Shown here piece after piece: positions 54,818 to 64,000 of a stretch of 64,000 nucleotides of DNA. The DNA is taken from positions 248,001 through 312,000 of the forward strand of contig CAWUHX010000141.1 in assembly GCA_963922205.1 (NCBI GenBank). The letters run 5' to 3'. Position 1 is the first letter of the stretch, and the number at the start of each line of letters is the position of its first letter. This DNA comes from Romanomermis culicivorax (taxonomy: Eukaryota > Nematoda > Enoplea > Mermithida > Mermithidae). The position numbers and the translations under genes are program-made. The notes below the pieces were generated by a model that worked only from the letters and a program-made list of their open reading frames with translations, made no database searches and was not told the DNA's origin.

Positions 54818-56431
54818 GCAATCGTTGATAAAGGTAGTCGCGCTTTTTACTTTCGTCCAATTAAATTCATTTGGGAGCGTCCAGTAATCGTTCGCCATAT
54901 GGCTAGCCGCATGCTGACATGGCGACCATATTTGCCTATCATATGGCTAGCCATATGATAAGCATAGTAACCCCATCGTTTTGCACCAAAAATCTGAAAA
55001 ATGTCTTATTTTTGGTAGAAAATGGTCATTTCGGAACAAATATCAACAAAAATTTTTTAATTTTATGCTTATTTTGGAAAAAAATCCCTATTTGAACAAT
55101 TTTTCAGATATTTTGAGCGATAATTTTCAAATTTTTTACCTTCAATGACTCACTAATGAATTTTGAGCAATCGATGGCCCTCTCCCATGAAAAGATTGCT
55201 TGATCTCCACACCTCGTACTTCCATTACATGTATGCTTGATTATTTATTTTTTCGGGCACTTCACGAGAATGGATTAACGAACAACTGCCTACAATTAAA
55301 CTGTGTACTAGATTCTGATATGTTTCATTCGCCGTTGTCATCTAAGGAATGCGATGACGTTTTTATTGAAACATTTCTCTTAACGAACTTGAACTATGGT
55401 TATTCGCTCAAAAACAAAATGGTTTAAACTAAGCACAAATATGAAAATCCAGATTTTTGGTAAAAGCTGTAAAGTCTTTTTCTACACCGTCTACAACGCA
55501 TTTCATAAGGACCTAAATCTTTCTGCCAAACCTTCAAGAGTCAGAGTCAAATTGATACCGCACATTTCCTTCTCCACTTTTGATCATTCTTTCGTGCTCG
55601 ATGCAATGTGCTCCAGTGGACTCATTTCCCCATCCCGAAGGCGAGGAGTGTCCAACGATTATGCGTGATACTCTGCAAATTACGTTTCTCAAGTGATTTA
55701 AAATGGCAATTGTTCATGGGAAGTAATCTCCTCCAGACTATTTTTCTGCTCGTTTTGGCCGTGTTTCTGATGCCTCTCTCGATTCTCCTCACCAACATTA
55801 AAGTTCTGATTTACATTGGTGTCCTGTAGTCTACCTCACGGTTATCACACTCAATTATAGAGCATCCGGGATTCACATATGGAATACGTTCATGGACGTC
55901 GTAGTCAAATTGGGCATTATTTTTAACGCCGGTTTGATAGCATTCACGAGTGAAGTGATACCCAGGCTCTATTATACTTACCATCGAGCAACCGACAGTC
56001 ACAGGCGCCACATCGGCTATTTGGAATATTCTTTGAGCTACATACACGTCAAGGATTGGAACGACGAAGCCAAAATCGAAGAAATGACCACCAAAAATAT
56101 AACTAAATGTTATTATATGGGCTACAGGGAGCCCGATTACCCTTACCCGCATAAACACGACTATTGGCGCATAGTTACTGTACGCTTGGCCGCTTTTACA
56201 GTATACTCGATCGGATTTTTCGTTCTTATGTATTTAGTGAATTTGATGATCGACGATACGCCGTCGAGCGTGCGCACCAGATTAGATAGGCACAAATTTT
56301 TGGTGAAAAAACATTTAGACCAGGAAAGGCGCCAGGCCAGGGAGGCGGTCAGACGCGTCAAAAGGGCGCATCCATCATTGTTGCTCCGAAATAGTATCGT
56401 TGGGCCTAAAAATGAAAATACAAAATTTTGA
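48207..56431 (+). CDS. Anoctamin/TMEM16 family protein, C-terminal half in five exons
   Basis: Exons 48207-48371, 49808-50221, 53621-54026, 54241-54655 and 55861-56431 join in phase. Anoctamins are eight-to-ten-helix membrane proteins acting as calcium-gated chloride channels and/or lipid scramblases. The visible part starts at the pre-TM1 motif (IRDYFGEK), continues through the cysteine loop (CDKN...MCPIC), TM2-TM5 and the region CDAGCTSEVVELV, and includes the calcium-site helices (GNFLEIAVP, EDYMEMMVQFAFV, NNIFEIRVDA) and the C-terminal HDYWRI...RLAAF helix. The N-terminal dimerisation domain lies upstream and was not found. At the six canonical calcium ligands, two positions differ (see findings). 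A poly(A) signal candidate is at 56564. Confidence 0.9.
48887..49729 (-). repeat. Sequence bracketed by AGTCTG-family MITE termini (in anoctamin intron 1)
   Basis: CTGTAGTCTGTTTTTTATCA at 48887 is the inverted right terminus and GGAGCATTTCAAGAAAAACAG plus ACTATAG at 49702-49729 the inverted left terminus. The interior is 840 bp, longer than the other copies, so this may be two partial copies or one copy with an insert. Confidence 0.4.
49808..50221 (+). CDS. Anoctamin exon b (TM1 to TM2)
   Basis: 414 nt, phase 0 to 0. Starts IGFYFVFMDYYSKML after an AAATTTAG acceptor and ends before GTATGC. Contains the conserved Cys-rich extracellular loop and the LWAIFFLKFWKR end of TM2. The coding start lies 15 nt before the first in-frame ATG. 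Confidence 0.88.
50439..50883. mobile_element. 445-bp hAT-like MITE with 8-bp target duplication, anoctamin intron 2
   Basis: Starts CATACATGTAAT and ends with its inverse GTTACATGTATG. TCAACGAC lies directly before (50431-50438) and after (50884-50891). Eight-base duplications point to a hAT transposase. The interior has a run of 14 C and a GCTAGCCATATGG palindrome. Confidence 0.85.
50949..51106 (+). repeat. MITE, AGTCTG family (internally deleted copy)
   Basis: 158 bp, CTGTAGTCTGTTTTTCTTGA at the left and GAAGCATCTAATGAAAAACAG plus AGTATAG at the right. The middle half is missing compared with the 250-bp copies. Confidence 0.6.
51798..52018. repeat. Small inverted-repeat element, GGGATTTTTCCGCACC termini
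   Basis: AGGGAATTTTTCCCGCACC at the left is the inverse of GGTGCGGAAAAATCCCTG at the right, with GTGCGGA repeated inside. No clear target duplication. Confidence 0.55.
52114..53136. mobile_element. 1.0-kb DNA transposon fossil (PIF/Harbinger-like), anoctamin intron 2
   Basis: Termini GGGCCGGTTTCACTGAA and the inverse AGTGAAACCGGCCCC. Sub-terminal CTCGAG-rich palindromes (GAGCTCGAGATTATCTCGA) occur at both ends. It encloses a short minus-strand ORF of the type found in Harbinger Myb/SANT accessory proteins. Target duplication not evident. Confidence 0.55.
52578..52793 (-). pseudogene. Myb/SANT-like accessory protein C-terminal coiled coil
   Basis: 71 codons. The last 40 are a charged coiled coil (EREKIAIEKEKLALEKERIA). 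This is typical of the C-terminus of Myb-like DNA-binding proteins of Harbinger transposons and their domesticated relatives. The DNA-binding part is absent, so it is a fragment. Confidence 0.45.
53621..54026 (+). CDS. Anoctamin exon c (TM3 to TM5)
   Basis: 406 nt, phase 0 to 1. Starts VQKNPVTGEVEPHVP. The donor is AAAG|GTTGGG at 54027; reading past it would stop after a few residues (ERRKI-stop), and use of this donor restores a KG junction conserved in the family. Confidence 0.85.
54241..54655 (+). CDS. Anoctamin exon d (TM6 to TM8, calcium-site helices), GC donor
   Basis: 415 nt with GTCTTTCAG acceptor. Carries CDAGC, GNFLEI, EDYMEMM and NNIFEIRVDA. No GT donor fits. AG|GCAAGC at 54656 does and gives the correct phase into exon e, so the intron is GC-AG. 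Confidence 0.82.
54757..54812 (+). repeat. (GTA)n microsatellite
   Basis: About 17 GTA units with single-base breaks, in an anoctamin intron. Confidence 0.9.
54880..55235. repeat. Second, left-truncated copy of the hAT-like MITE, anoctamin intron 4
   Basis: It shares GCTAGCCATATG palindromes, the ATCTGAAAAATGTC-type stretch, CC..ACCTCG.A..TCC and the right end ATTACATGTATG (55224-55235) with 50439-50883. The left terminus is missing next to the GTA microsatellite. Confidence 0.6.
55861..56431 (+). CDS. Anoctamin exon e (last helices and C-terminus)
   Basis: Acceptor TCAATTATAG at 55860. Encodes HIWNTFMDVVVKLGIIFNAG, SEVIPRLYY, DYWRIVTVRLAAF, then a basic C-terminus (RRQAREAVRRVKRAH). Stop TGA at 56429-56431. 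Confidence 0.88.
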
Positions 56432-56563
56432 ATATATTGGAAACTTTCAATTTTTACTATATCTTGTTCATATTTCTAATTGAAAACTTTTCCAGCTCGG
56501 CCAGTGGGGCGAGTTGCATGCCCAATGGACAGGATCTTGGTTGTTGAAAGTGTGCTTCTGAAA

Positions 56564-56569
56564 AATAAA
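56564..56569 (+). terminator. Poly(A) signal candidate of the anoctamin gene
   Basis: AATAAA 133 bp after the stop codon. Confidence 0.4.
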
Positions 56570-57195
56570 ACCAGAAAGCAATTGATATTTCATGTTTTTG
56601 TCATTTTCTGCCGAACTGGAGCCTGTTTTATCAAAGAGACTTAAGCTCCAGCTGAGCTGCAGCTTAAGCTGTAGCTTAACTCTATGTTTTACCATTGTCG
56701 TTAAGCTGCAGCTCAGCTGCAGCTTAACGACAATTTACAAGTATTTCGTAAGAACCTACTATTATCATAACACAATGTTCAGTTTCTCTTATGGCCTAGT
56801 AAACCTCAGAAGATCCACATACTCAGAGTAAACTTGTTTGAATGAAGCAATAAATACTCAACTTACCTAAAACGTCCGATAAATCTATATAGGAAAGTCG
56901 GAAATAAGTTTTTCCAGTCGGTTTCGGTGGTGACACAAAGGCCGGATCATAATAGTACATTTGTATCGTGTAAGACACTCCAGAGTTTTCCCTGAGTCGC
57001 TACGACAATCAGCTTGACCAACAGATATGGAAATACGATGCAGCTTCTTATTTGCTTAAACTCTCCTGCATCGCCGAGATTCATTTGAAAAATGAACTAA
57101 AGTGGTACTACTTTTTCTCGTAATATTGGCCTTCAAGATGCCGGTCACACACAAACTCAAGAATTCTGAACTTTTAAACAAATGGACCTCCGAAC

Positions 57196-57420
57196 TACAG
57201 TCTATGTTTCTTGAAATGTGTCTAATTATAAAGCTGTAAAGCAAGTACTGTTTCATATTTTTACGATTTTCTTCGATCTATTATAGGACTGTTAGTATGA
57301 GGACATACTCATTAGCCTTTAACCACTTTTTGAAATAGAAATTTTTTCTGCAAAAACTTTCCACAAGTAATTTCTTGATGACAGCACTGATTTTTGCCGA
57401 AAAAAACTTGTTTTCTTCCT
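57196..57420 (+). repeat. MITE, AGTCTG family (right end lost)
   Basis: Starts ACAGTCTATGTTTCTTGAAA. The interior follows the 46382-46632 copy (GTAAAGCAAGTACTGTTTCA, ATAGGACT, TTGATGACAGCACTGATTTT). The right terminal repeat is not visible. Confidence 0.5.
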
Positions 57421-57933
57421 TGAGTACCTACATTATTCGCTTCGCCGTATAGATAAAAAAATACATCGCACATCAGATTGTTTACCAATTATAAAAATCA
57501 TTCCGAATCATCGATTTCACCCACTTCCATGCCCAAAGCAGTCATTTTGGTGATTGGGCTTTCTTATCGCGTCGGCTCCGTTCATCAACACATATAATGA
57601 AGCCGGATAGTTACCCTGCTCGTCGAACTGTCGGCTGGTTTCGGCTGACACTGGATACGGATAGCGTCGGCCGACGCAATCCGTCTGCAATGTCGGTGGA
57701 CACTATCTCACGAAGTATCGCTGGCCTTAAATCTGATATCTTTAGGAGGTGTAACTTAATTCGCTAATTTCTTCAGCTGTTTCACGTTTCTTTATATTTA
57801 TGTATTTTCGACGTAATAAATTATATTATTCTACAGCGGTTACCGTTCATGCGCATTAAAGTGAGCTAAAGCGGATATTTTCAAAATATGCCGTATGCCC
57901 AAATCCACGTGGCCGACGCGTCAGAAAAATAAC

Positions 57934-58005
57934 GGTCGGTGAGGGGCTCGAACCCACGACCTTCTGCATACCAGGAAGACGCGCTACCAGCTGCGCTAAC
58001 CGAGC
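57934..58005 (-). tRNA. tRNA-Thr(GGT)-like pseudogene or SINE head
   Basis: A 72-base cloverleaf can be drawn with T8/A9, a GCGC D-stem, anticodon loop CTGGTAT (GGT anticodon), AGGTC variable loop and TTCGAGC T-loop. Acceptor, anticodon and T stems each have one mispair, which argues against a working gene. CCACGTGG lies on both sides (about 57905 and 58005), a possible 8-bp target duplication, so a retroposed tRNA or SINE is likely. Confidence 0.5.
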
Positions 58006-58121
58006 CACGTGGATAGTTCGGAAATTGTGGTTGTAATGTTGGTGGTGAATGCGGGGCATACCGCGTAATGAATAGCCAGACGCACCACTACAACAAATAC
58101 TCTGAGGGGCACACACTTATA

Positions 58122-58411
58122 CTATTCCTTAGTCTTAGGCTTAGGAGCAACAAAGCTGATGACTAAAAGTTTGTTCAATGACAGCTTTTGGTTCTTGGGA
58201 TTATGTTTCAGAGCGTCTACAATTTTAAAAATCCGTGAAATGGTCTGCCGATTTCTTCTTCCAACTTCAAAGCTTCCAGTTTGTCGGTCTTCTGGGCTCC
58301 CTTGCAGCAACCCAACGTACCGCCATACCCTGATCCAACTAATTTAACTCGATAAAATGCTTTAGTTTGAACTCGATCAATGAGATGAGCAGTTTCCGGA
58401 TCAAAGCTCAT
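58122..58411 (-). CDS. Unrecognised possible exon pair
   Basis: Two overlapping open frames. The upstream one encodes MSFDPETAHLIDRVQTKAFY followed by VKLVGSGYGGTLGCC and a charged stretch, ending at a TAG that is also a plausible acceptor (TTTTTAAAATTGTAG near 58221). The frame after it (HNPKNQKLSLNKLL to a stop at 58122) could be a last exon. No family recognised. It could equally be chance. Confidence 0.25.
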
Positions 58412-58788
58412 TTTCAGGTTAAAAGTTGCATCACAAGGAAAATTTCTGACCAGTTTTATTGTAACTTATTTCTAACACTGGAAACAATGTAAGGTAGTTT
58501 GTCCGACACAGAATTGAATTCTCTACAAGGTGATATATTGCACTTCAGTATAGCATGCGCCTATATGACTGTCTTCAATCATTATGCAACACCCTGTATT
58601 TCCTCCATTCATTCTTAAATACAAAAGAAGCGACCATGCATCACAAGCTAAAACTTTTTATTGTCAATTCATAGTCTTAACTGCTATTGTCAAACCTGAG
58701 AAAAAATGCGATCGCGTTCGCAGGGAGTTTATTATTTGCATGAACATTTTTTCTTTCCGAGGTTCCTTTGGAAAAAAGTGAACTATAC

Positions 58789-61308
58789 AATACGGTGGAC
58801 GAGACCGGCAAAATCAAGAAAGAAAATTTTCCGCCGAGAAAAAAAATTTTTCATCAAAAAAAAAATTTTTGTCAAGAAAAAAATTATTTTATGCTATAGA
58901 AAATTTTTATTTGGCAGCAGAAAAAAAATTGGAACAGAAAACATATTTTTCGTTTTTTTTTTTTTTTTTCCGGACAAAAAAAAATTTTTTTGCGATGAAA
59001 AATTGAAATTTTCATTTTGCCGGTCTCGGGCAACTGCATCGGCCGAGATCGGCAACTGGACGAGGCCGGCAACAAGTTACAGTAATAGCACTTGCCGCTC
59101 TCGGGCACCTGCGTCGGCCGAGACAGGCAAACTCAAGAAAAAAAAATTTTCGACAAGAAAAATTTTTTTTCGCTGAGAAAAAAATTTTATTCCCGAAAAT
59201 TTTTACTTGGCAGCAGAAAAAAATATTTTGGAATAGAAAAAAATTTTTGACCGAAAAAATTTTTTTTGTTTGAAGCAAAATGGAAATTTTCGTTTTGCCG
59301 CTCTCGGGCAACTGCGTCAGCCGAGATCGGCAACGGCCGATAGCGGCAATAATTGATGAGTATTTTCTGTTTGTTTTCATCTGCTTATAACAGCGCGAAA
59401 AACAAAAGAAGTACTGTGCAGCCAATTCGCATGGATTATTGGCGCTTCAGTTCAGTCTAGTGTATCCTGCTAAGCCTGGAAAGGCTGCAACTTGTAAGAT
59501 AAAAATTGCCATAGAACCCACATATTTTTCAAAAAAAATCCATTAACAGGCCAATAAATGACCAATTTTTATCAGAATTCATTAAAAATGCCAAATTTTT
59601 GGGGCTTTGCGCCGACTATGTATTTTTACGACTTTCTGATCCATAAGCGCGACTCTACCATTATTCTTATTTTGCGCAAAATTTAATAGAATTTTTTACC
59701 TGCAAATCCCGCCCGACATCGGGTTGCTCATGGGCCTGTGGCCGTATTCGTGAAGGAGGCTTAAGTCTGTAGACCGACCTGAAGTCTATAGATCGGTGCA
59801 CATTTAGACCGGGCTAAAGTCTATTCATAAAAAATTTTTTGGCTGTCTAAATGTAGACAAGTCTATATTAGACTTTAGCGCCTTAGAAAAAGACTAGTAG
59901 AGACTGATATTACTAATAGACGCAAAAATTAGTAGCCAAAACTCTAAAAATTTAGAATAAAGCTTTTCGAAAGATGTTCTTGGGTGGGTTTCAGGGAGAT
60001 CTACAGATCGGTGCCCAGTTTGCTACATTAAAATTCACATGCCCAGAGAAAAGGCAAATAAGTGATTAAATAATACCTAATGACAATAGATAATGTAAAA
60101 GTTGATAGCCGACGACCGCGCCTAATAGACATCAGAGTATTAAAACATGTACCGGCCCAGAGCGCCGACAAGTTTCTAGATTTAGCTTCCAAAACGCATT
60201 GAACTAAACATTTTGTAGATTTTACCGATAAATTTTGAGATGACTATATCACTATTTTTGCAAATTGTACAAACATCACAAAAAAATCGTTGAAAGGAGC
60301 CAAAAATGTTTGTCCCGTTAAAAACACCGGGTGAACAAGGGATTTCTATGCCCATGAGCACCCGAAGTCGGGCGGGGTCTGCAAGTAAAAAATCCCGTTA
60401 AATTTTGCGCAAAATAAGAATAATGGTAGGGTTGCACTTATGGGTCAGAAAGTCGTAAACATACATAGTCGGCGCAAAGCGCCGAAAATTTGGAATTTTT
60501 AATGAATTCTGATAAAAATTGGTCATTTATTGGCCTGTTAATTGAATTTTTTTGAAAAATATGTGGATTCTATGGCAATTTTTATCTTACAAGTTGCAGC
60601 CTTTTTAGGCTTAGCAGGATGAACTAGAATGAACTGAAGTGCCAATAATCCATGCGAATTGGCCGCACAGTACTTCTTTTGTTTTTTGCGCTGTTATAAG
60701 CAGATAAAAACAAACAGAACATACTCATCAAATATTGCCGTTATCGGCCGTTGCCGATCTCGGCTGACGCAGGTGCCCGAGAGTGGCAAAACGAAAATTT
60801 CCTTTTTGCTTCAAACAAAAAAAAATTTTCGGTCAAAAATTTTTTTTCTATTCCAAAATATTTTTTTTCTGCTGCCAAGTAAAAATTTTCGGGGATAAAT
60901 TTTTTTTTTCGGCGAAAAAATTTTTTCCTGTCAAAAATTTTTTTTCTTGATTTTGCCGGTCTCGGCCGACGTAGGTGCCCGAGAGCGGCAAGTGTATTAC
61001 TGTAACTTGTTGCCGGCCTCATCCAATTGCCGGTCTTGGCCGATGCAGGTGCCCGAGACCGGCAAAATGAAAATTTCAATTTTTCATCGCAAAAAAAATT
61101 TTTTTTGTCCGGAAAAAATTTTTTTCCGGCGAAAATTATGTTTTCTGTTCCGAATTTCTTTTCCTGCTGCCAAATAAAAATTTTCTAGCAAAAAATATTT
61201 TTTTCGTTGTGGAAAATTTTTTTTCTTGAAAAATTTTTTCTTCATGAAAAATTTTTTTCTCGGCGAAAAATTTTTTTCCTTGATTTTGCCGGTCTCGTCC
61301 ACCGTATT
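58789..61308. mobile_element. 2.5-kb foldback element with arms of about 950 bp
   Basis: The left arm, 58789-59735, starts AATACGGTGGACGAGACCGG. The right arm, 60350-61308, is its inverse and ends CCACCGTATT. The arms stay alignable over nearly their whole length. A 614-bp middle separates them. The arms contain A/T homopolymer-rich stretches and a repeated CGGTCTCGGGCAACTGC / TCGGCCGAGATCGGCAA minisatellite. No transposase. Lys/Phe-rich open frames inside are compositional. Confidence 0.8.
59736..60349. other. Unpaired middle of the foldback element
   Basis: AT-rich sequence with short GTCTA/TAGAC-rich inverted pieces (TAAAGTCTATTC and TATTAGACTTTAG). No gene. Confidence 0.45.
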
Positions 61309-61420
61309 ACAAGCATTTTATATAAAAATAACAATGAAAAACAGAGTCATGCGTGAAAAACAGCACAGTTGATCTTATTTTACGGCCACGACAAACTGCA
61401 TCATAAAACAGAACAATAAC

Positions 61421-61735
61421 TTATATTTTTTCAAGAGACCGTTCATCTTTATTACTATCAAAAATTTGGCCGTCTTTGGGTTTGGGCTTCAGACCGGCGT
61501 GGTGACATTTGAGGATGGATTTGATACGGAGGCCGCAGACCAACGCACCTTTGTCCGGTTTGACGGTAGGGTATTGTTCACAGAACGAACGGCACATTTT
61601 GCCGACGCCGTTCAAAACCCCGTGGCTTTGGCAACATTCCGTATTATTGCCGCCCCGATCGCCGCCATTGGCGCAGGCCAGCCAACTGTTGACAGTCATC
61701 ACGCCACAGTTCGTAGCAAATAGGGTGGTGGCCAA
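61421..61735 (-). CDS. DB-module gene, last exon
   Basis: 315 nt including the stop, acceptor TTTTGTTTTCTTAG. Eight of the twelve cysteines. Confidence 0.7.
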   Translation of the reverse strand: MATTLFATNCGVMTVNSWLACANGGDRGGNNTECCQSHGVLNGVGKMCRSFCEQYPTVKPDKGALVCGLRIKSILKCHHAGLKPKPKDGQIFDSNKDERSLEKI

Positions 61736-63113
61736 CTAAGAAAACAAAATTGAGAGAACTGATACGTATGATGAGGGCAGATTTTTCGTAGAGTCTTGAA
61801 AGTCAACGGTATCAATTTTCGGTCAGTTGTTACAAAAAAGGTGCAAAGACTGTTCCTTATAAAATGTTTTCAAATTGAAAAATAACCGAGATCAGTACGG
61901 TCGTTTAAACAAAGCTTGTACAGTAATGCTGCAGAAAATTTAGATTGACAGCAATTGACTAATTATTACGGGCTATTTTTTTCGAATGAGCCTCGACGCA
62001 CAGAAAAATGTGGATGCAAATAGAAAACTGGCGTTTAGAGGTACTCGTACTTTTTTTCTCGAGTTGCCTGTAGGAGTTAGGCCAATAAATTGAGAAAAAA
62101 GAATTCGACCTATGCAACTTTATTGCCTGCTCACCAATTTTTATGGATTATTTCGCTTTCCGAGGCTCATTTTAAAATAAATAGACTATGGTCATCATAA
62201 AAGTATGCTTCAAAAAGATTTATATTGCGGGAACTTTCACAACGTGGCAGCAGACGGATTCCAGGCTCATTTCCTGATTGACACAAATAGCGAAGCAAGC
62301 TAACCAAATCTAATGGGATTTTTATGAGATTGGTATGGTTATGACTTTTCAAACACACGTTGCCAGTTTCAAACAAACAGTTCCTCGTGAATAGATAGTT
62401 TTATGTTTTCCTAAGCTCTAACTTTAGCTTTATGAATTCTGCTCAATCTTAATGTTCATAAGGTGAGATTTACTGTCACAAAACAGTTCTACAGCGAAAG
62501 CAGGTACCTGCTCTAACCGCAAATCTAAAGACAAGAATTTCGAATATTATACAATTGATGCACAACTTTTGAATCGCCATGACACCTTGGCGTATAAAAA
62601 ACGAATCGCCAAAAACGAATTCTCAACGGAGTAGAATTTGTGCATCAACAACTTTATCATTACAAGCTCAAAAATATCTTTATAAAGTTTCTACCCGCAA
62701 GTTAATTTTTGCGTCATTTCAAATAAAAGTGCCCAATTTTGAACTTTTTTACACTATAAACAGTATTATATTTTCGTTATTTTGGCATGTTCAAACAGTC
62801 AGATATTTGAATATTCCATGGATTTCAAAGGCTGACTCCAGATTCAATTGCTCGATGAAAATTTCGTTCAAAAATCAAATTTCGCAATCAATTTATTTAC
62901 CTTCAAACCGCCAACTCCATAATTGCAGATCGGATAGCAGGCTGGTTTCATTTTCAAATTTTGGCAGCATGCCAAAAACTCTTCGTTAGCTTGTTTGAGA
63001 GGCACGGCTGGTTTGAAGACCGACTTGGGCTTTCTTTTGGGCTCCTTGATCTTTACAGGTTTTGGATCTGCTTTAGCCCTAATATGACGGCTCAAAATCT
63101 CGTCCGCCGGATC
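61421..63113 (-). CDS. DB-module (12-cysteine) secreted-type protein, last two exons
   Basis: Exons 63113-62901 and 61735-61421 join in phase 0. The first encodes a Lys/Pro-rich linker then NEEFLACCQNLKMKPACYPI. The second adds FATNCG, SWLACANGGDR, TECCQSHGV, KMCRSFCEQYP, LVCGL and ILKCHHAG, ending at a TAA (61421). Counting across the junction gives twelve cysteines in the CC-C-C-C-C-CC-C-C-C-C order of the DB module, a disulfide-bonded extracellular domain found in nematodes and relatives, of unknown function. The signal peptide and N-terminus should lie upstream (above 63113) and were not identified. The 1.2-kb intron between these exons holds nothing recognised. Confidence 0.7.
62901..63113 (-). 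CDS. DB-module gene, penultimate exon
   Basis: 213 nt, acceptor TTCTGCTTTAAG, donor AAG|GTAAAT, phase 0 both ends. Four of the twelve cysteines. Confidence 0.65.
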
Positions 63114-63239
63114 CTTAAAGCAGAAAAATAATATTTTTCGATGTTCTAGCATGATGGACGGAAAATTCGCGGTGGGAACATTAGTATGTACATGGCGGAA
63201 TATGAGCTCTTTGAAATAAAGAAATATTTTGTACCGCAA

Positions 63240-63945
63240 CCAGACAAGATAAGATGTTCAGATTTTGTTTTTCTATACATCCAAGTTACCAACTTACTGC
63301 GATTATCTTTAAAGTCAAACAAGATCTGCCTTACGCTGTACACAGTTTACTGTAGAAATATTACATAAACAATGCACATTAAATGCAGATCTTCTGTAAA
63401 ACAAACGGTCATTCATCTGATTATACGGAAAGTGTAGGTGTATGGTGGAATCAGTTATTTTATAAATTTTTAGAAATGTCACTATAAAAATATAAATGTC
63501 TCGAAATTTTTGAATTCGAGTTTCTACTTTTATATTGTGAACACTTTTGTTCCTCTTTTAAAGTTATTAGTGGTGTTCCCTTAATTCTTTCTTGGATTCA
63601 GGGGCACGAAATATGACAAATCAAAACATAGCTAATTTAATCTCCCGAATCAACCTGTGAATTATTTTTAAAGTTCTTTGATATTACAATAATGCGTCTG
63701 AAGCTGATCGAGTTGGGGAATCTGATGGCAGAAAAAGTAAACACGAGTGTAAAGGTACTGTTAGTGATTATTTCTTATTGGGTGAGATGATGAAGGAAGA
63801 ATAAAAGAGAAACGAAAATTTAGCGTTAAAATTGCCATTAAAGAATTTGTATTAAAAATTTTCCGTACATTTCCGTAGTTAATTTTCCATAGTTAAGGCA
63901 GGCGTCTAACATTGGCGCCTATAATATTGGGCGTCAGGCTGCGAG
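63240..63945. other. AT-rich sequence without recognised features
   Basis: It may contain an intron or the upstream part of the DB-module gene. No exon could be supported. Confidence 0.35.
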
Positions 63946-64000
63946 GGCCGCCAAAGTAAGACGGATGCCAAAGTGAAACAGGCGCTAAGGTAAAACAGGC
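63946..64000. repeat. 17-bp tandem repeat at the window end
   Basis: On the minus strand there are three imperfect units of the form GCCTGTTTCACTTTGGC. The same 17-bp periodicity and consensus is seen at 51118-51168 (ATCTGTCTTACTTAAGC, GTCCGTCTCAACTCGGC). The array continues beyond the window. Confidence 0.5.

Noticed and set aside
54764..54958. Poly-Val frame
   Set aside because: It is the GTA microsatellite.
57934..58005. Functional tRNA-Thr gene
   Set aside because: Mispairs in three stems and a possible flanking duplication make a pseudogene or SINE more likely.
58706..61302. Lys/Phe-rich frames in the foldback arms
   Set aside because: They come from A/T homopolymers in inverted repeats and have no domain-like composition.

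Overview
This is a repeat-rich, AT-rich metazoan nuclear window. Spliced host genes with canonical exon/intron signals and introns up to 3.4 kb exclude a prokaryote or a compact microbial eukaryote. The host genes recognised are the C-terminal half of an anoctamin/TMEM16 protein, one exon of KIN17, a 12-cysteine DB-module secreted protein and a multi-exon DUF7869-type gene. DB modules are best known from nematodes and relatives, so an ecdysozoan is my best guess, but the species cannot be named from sequence alone.

Region 1-24.6 kb is a degenerate Gypsy/Metaviridae-type LTR retroelement (outer element, + strand). Its order is unusual: gag, an env-like membrane glycoprotein, two aspartic-protease domains in tandem, RT, RNase H, integrase. 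A second, younger Gypsy-type element of 14.5 kb (element A, 7844-22332) sits inside its RT gene. Element A has 615-bp LTRs that differ at one position by eye, and a 4-bp CACA target duplication. It carries gag-pol plus a long third gene (ORF3). ORF3 opens with a DEDDy 3'-5' exonuclease domain and ends in an RGG box. Both copies support expression of ORF3 from a spliced mRNA.

24.6-29 kb is non-coding, with two diverged LTR-like repeats. 29.5-31 kb holds a hAT transposase relic and a KIN17 exon. 32.1-38.9 kb holds element B (- strand), an older copy of the element A family cut off inside the spacer before ORF3, so it has ORF3 and one LTR but no gag-pol. 38.9-41.2 kb holds a MITE, the DUF7869-type gene (- strand), a 100-N assembly gap and a fragment resembling a ubiquitin-specific protease C-terminus. 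41.2-46.3 kb is degenerate tandem repeats, including a GATCCGGATC palindrome array.

48.2-56.4 kb holds the last five exons of an anoctamin gene (+), whose introns are packed with MITEs and a PIF/Harbinger-like fossil. 57.9-58.4 kb has a tRNA-Thr-like pseudogene and an unrecognised possible exon pair. 58.8-61.3 kb is a 2.5-kb foldback element. 61.4-63.1 kb holds two exons of the DB-module gene (-).

The most interesting material is the ORF3 exonuclease module, kept in two diverged copies, and the gag-env-PR-PR-pol order of the outer element. All element genes seen carry stops or frameshifts and are described only as they stand.
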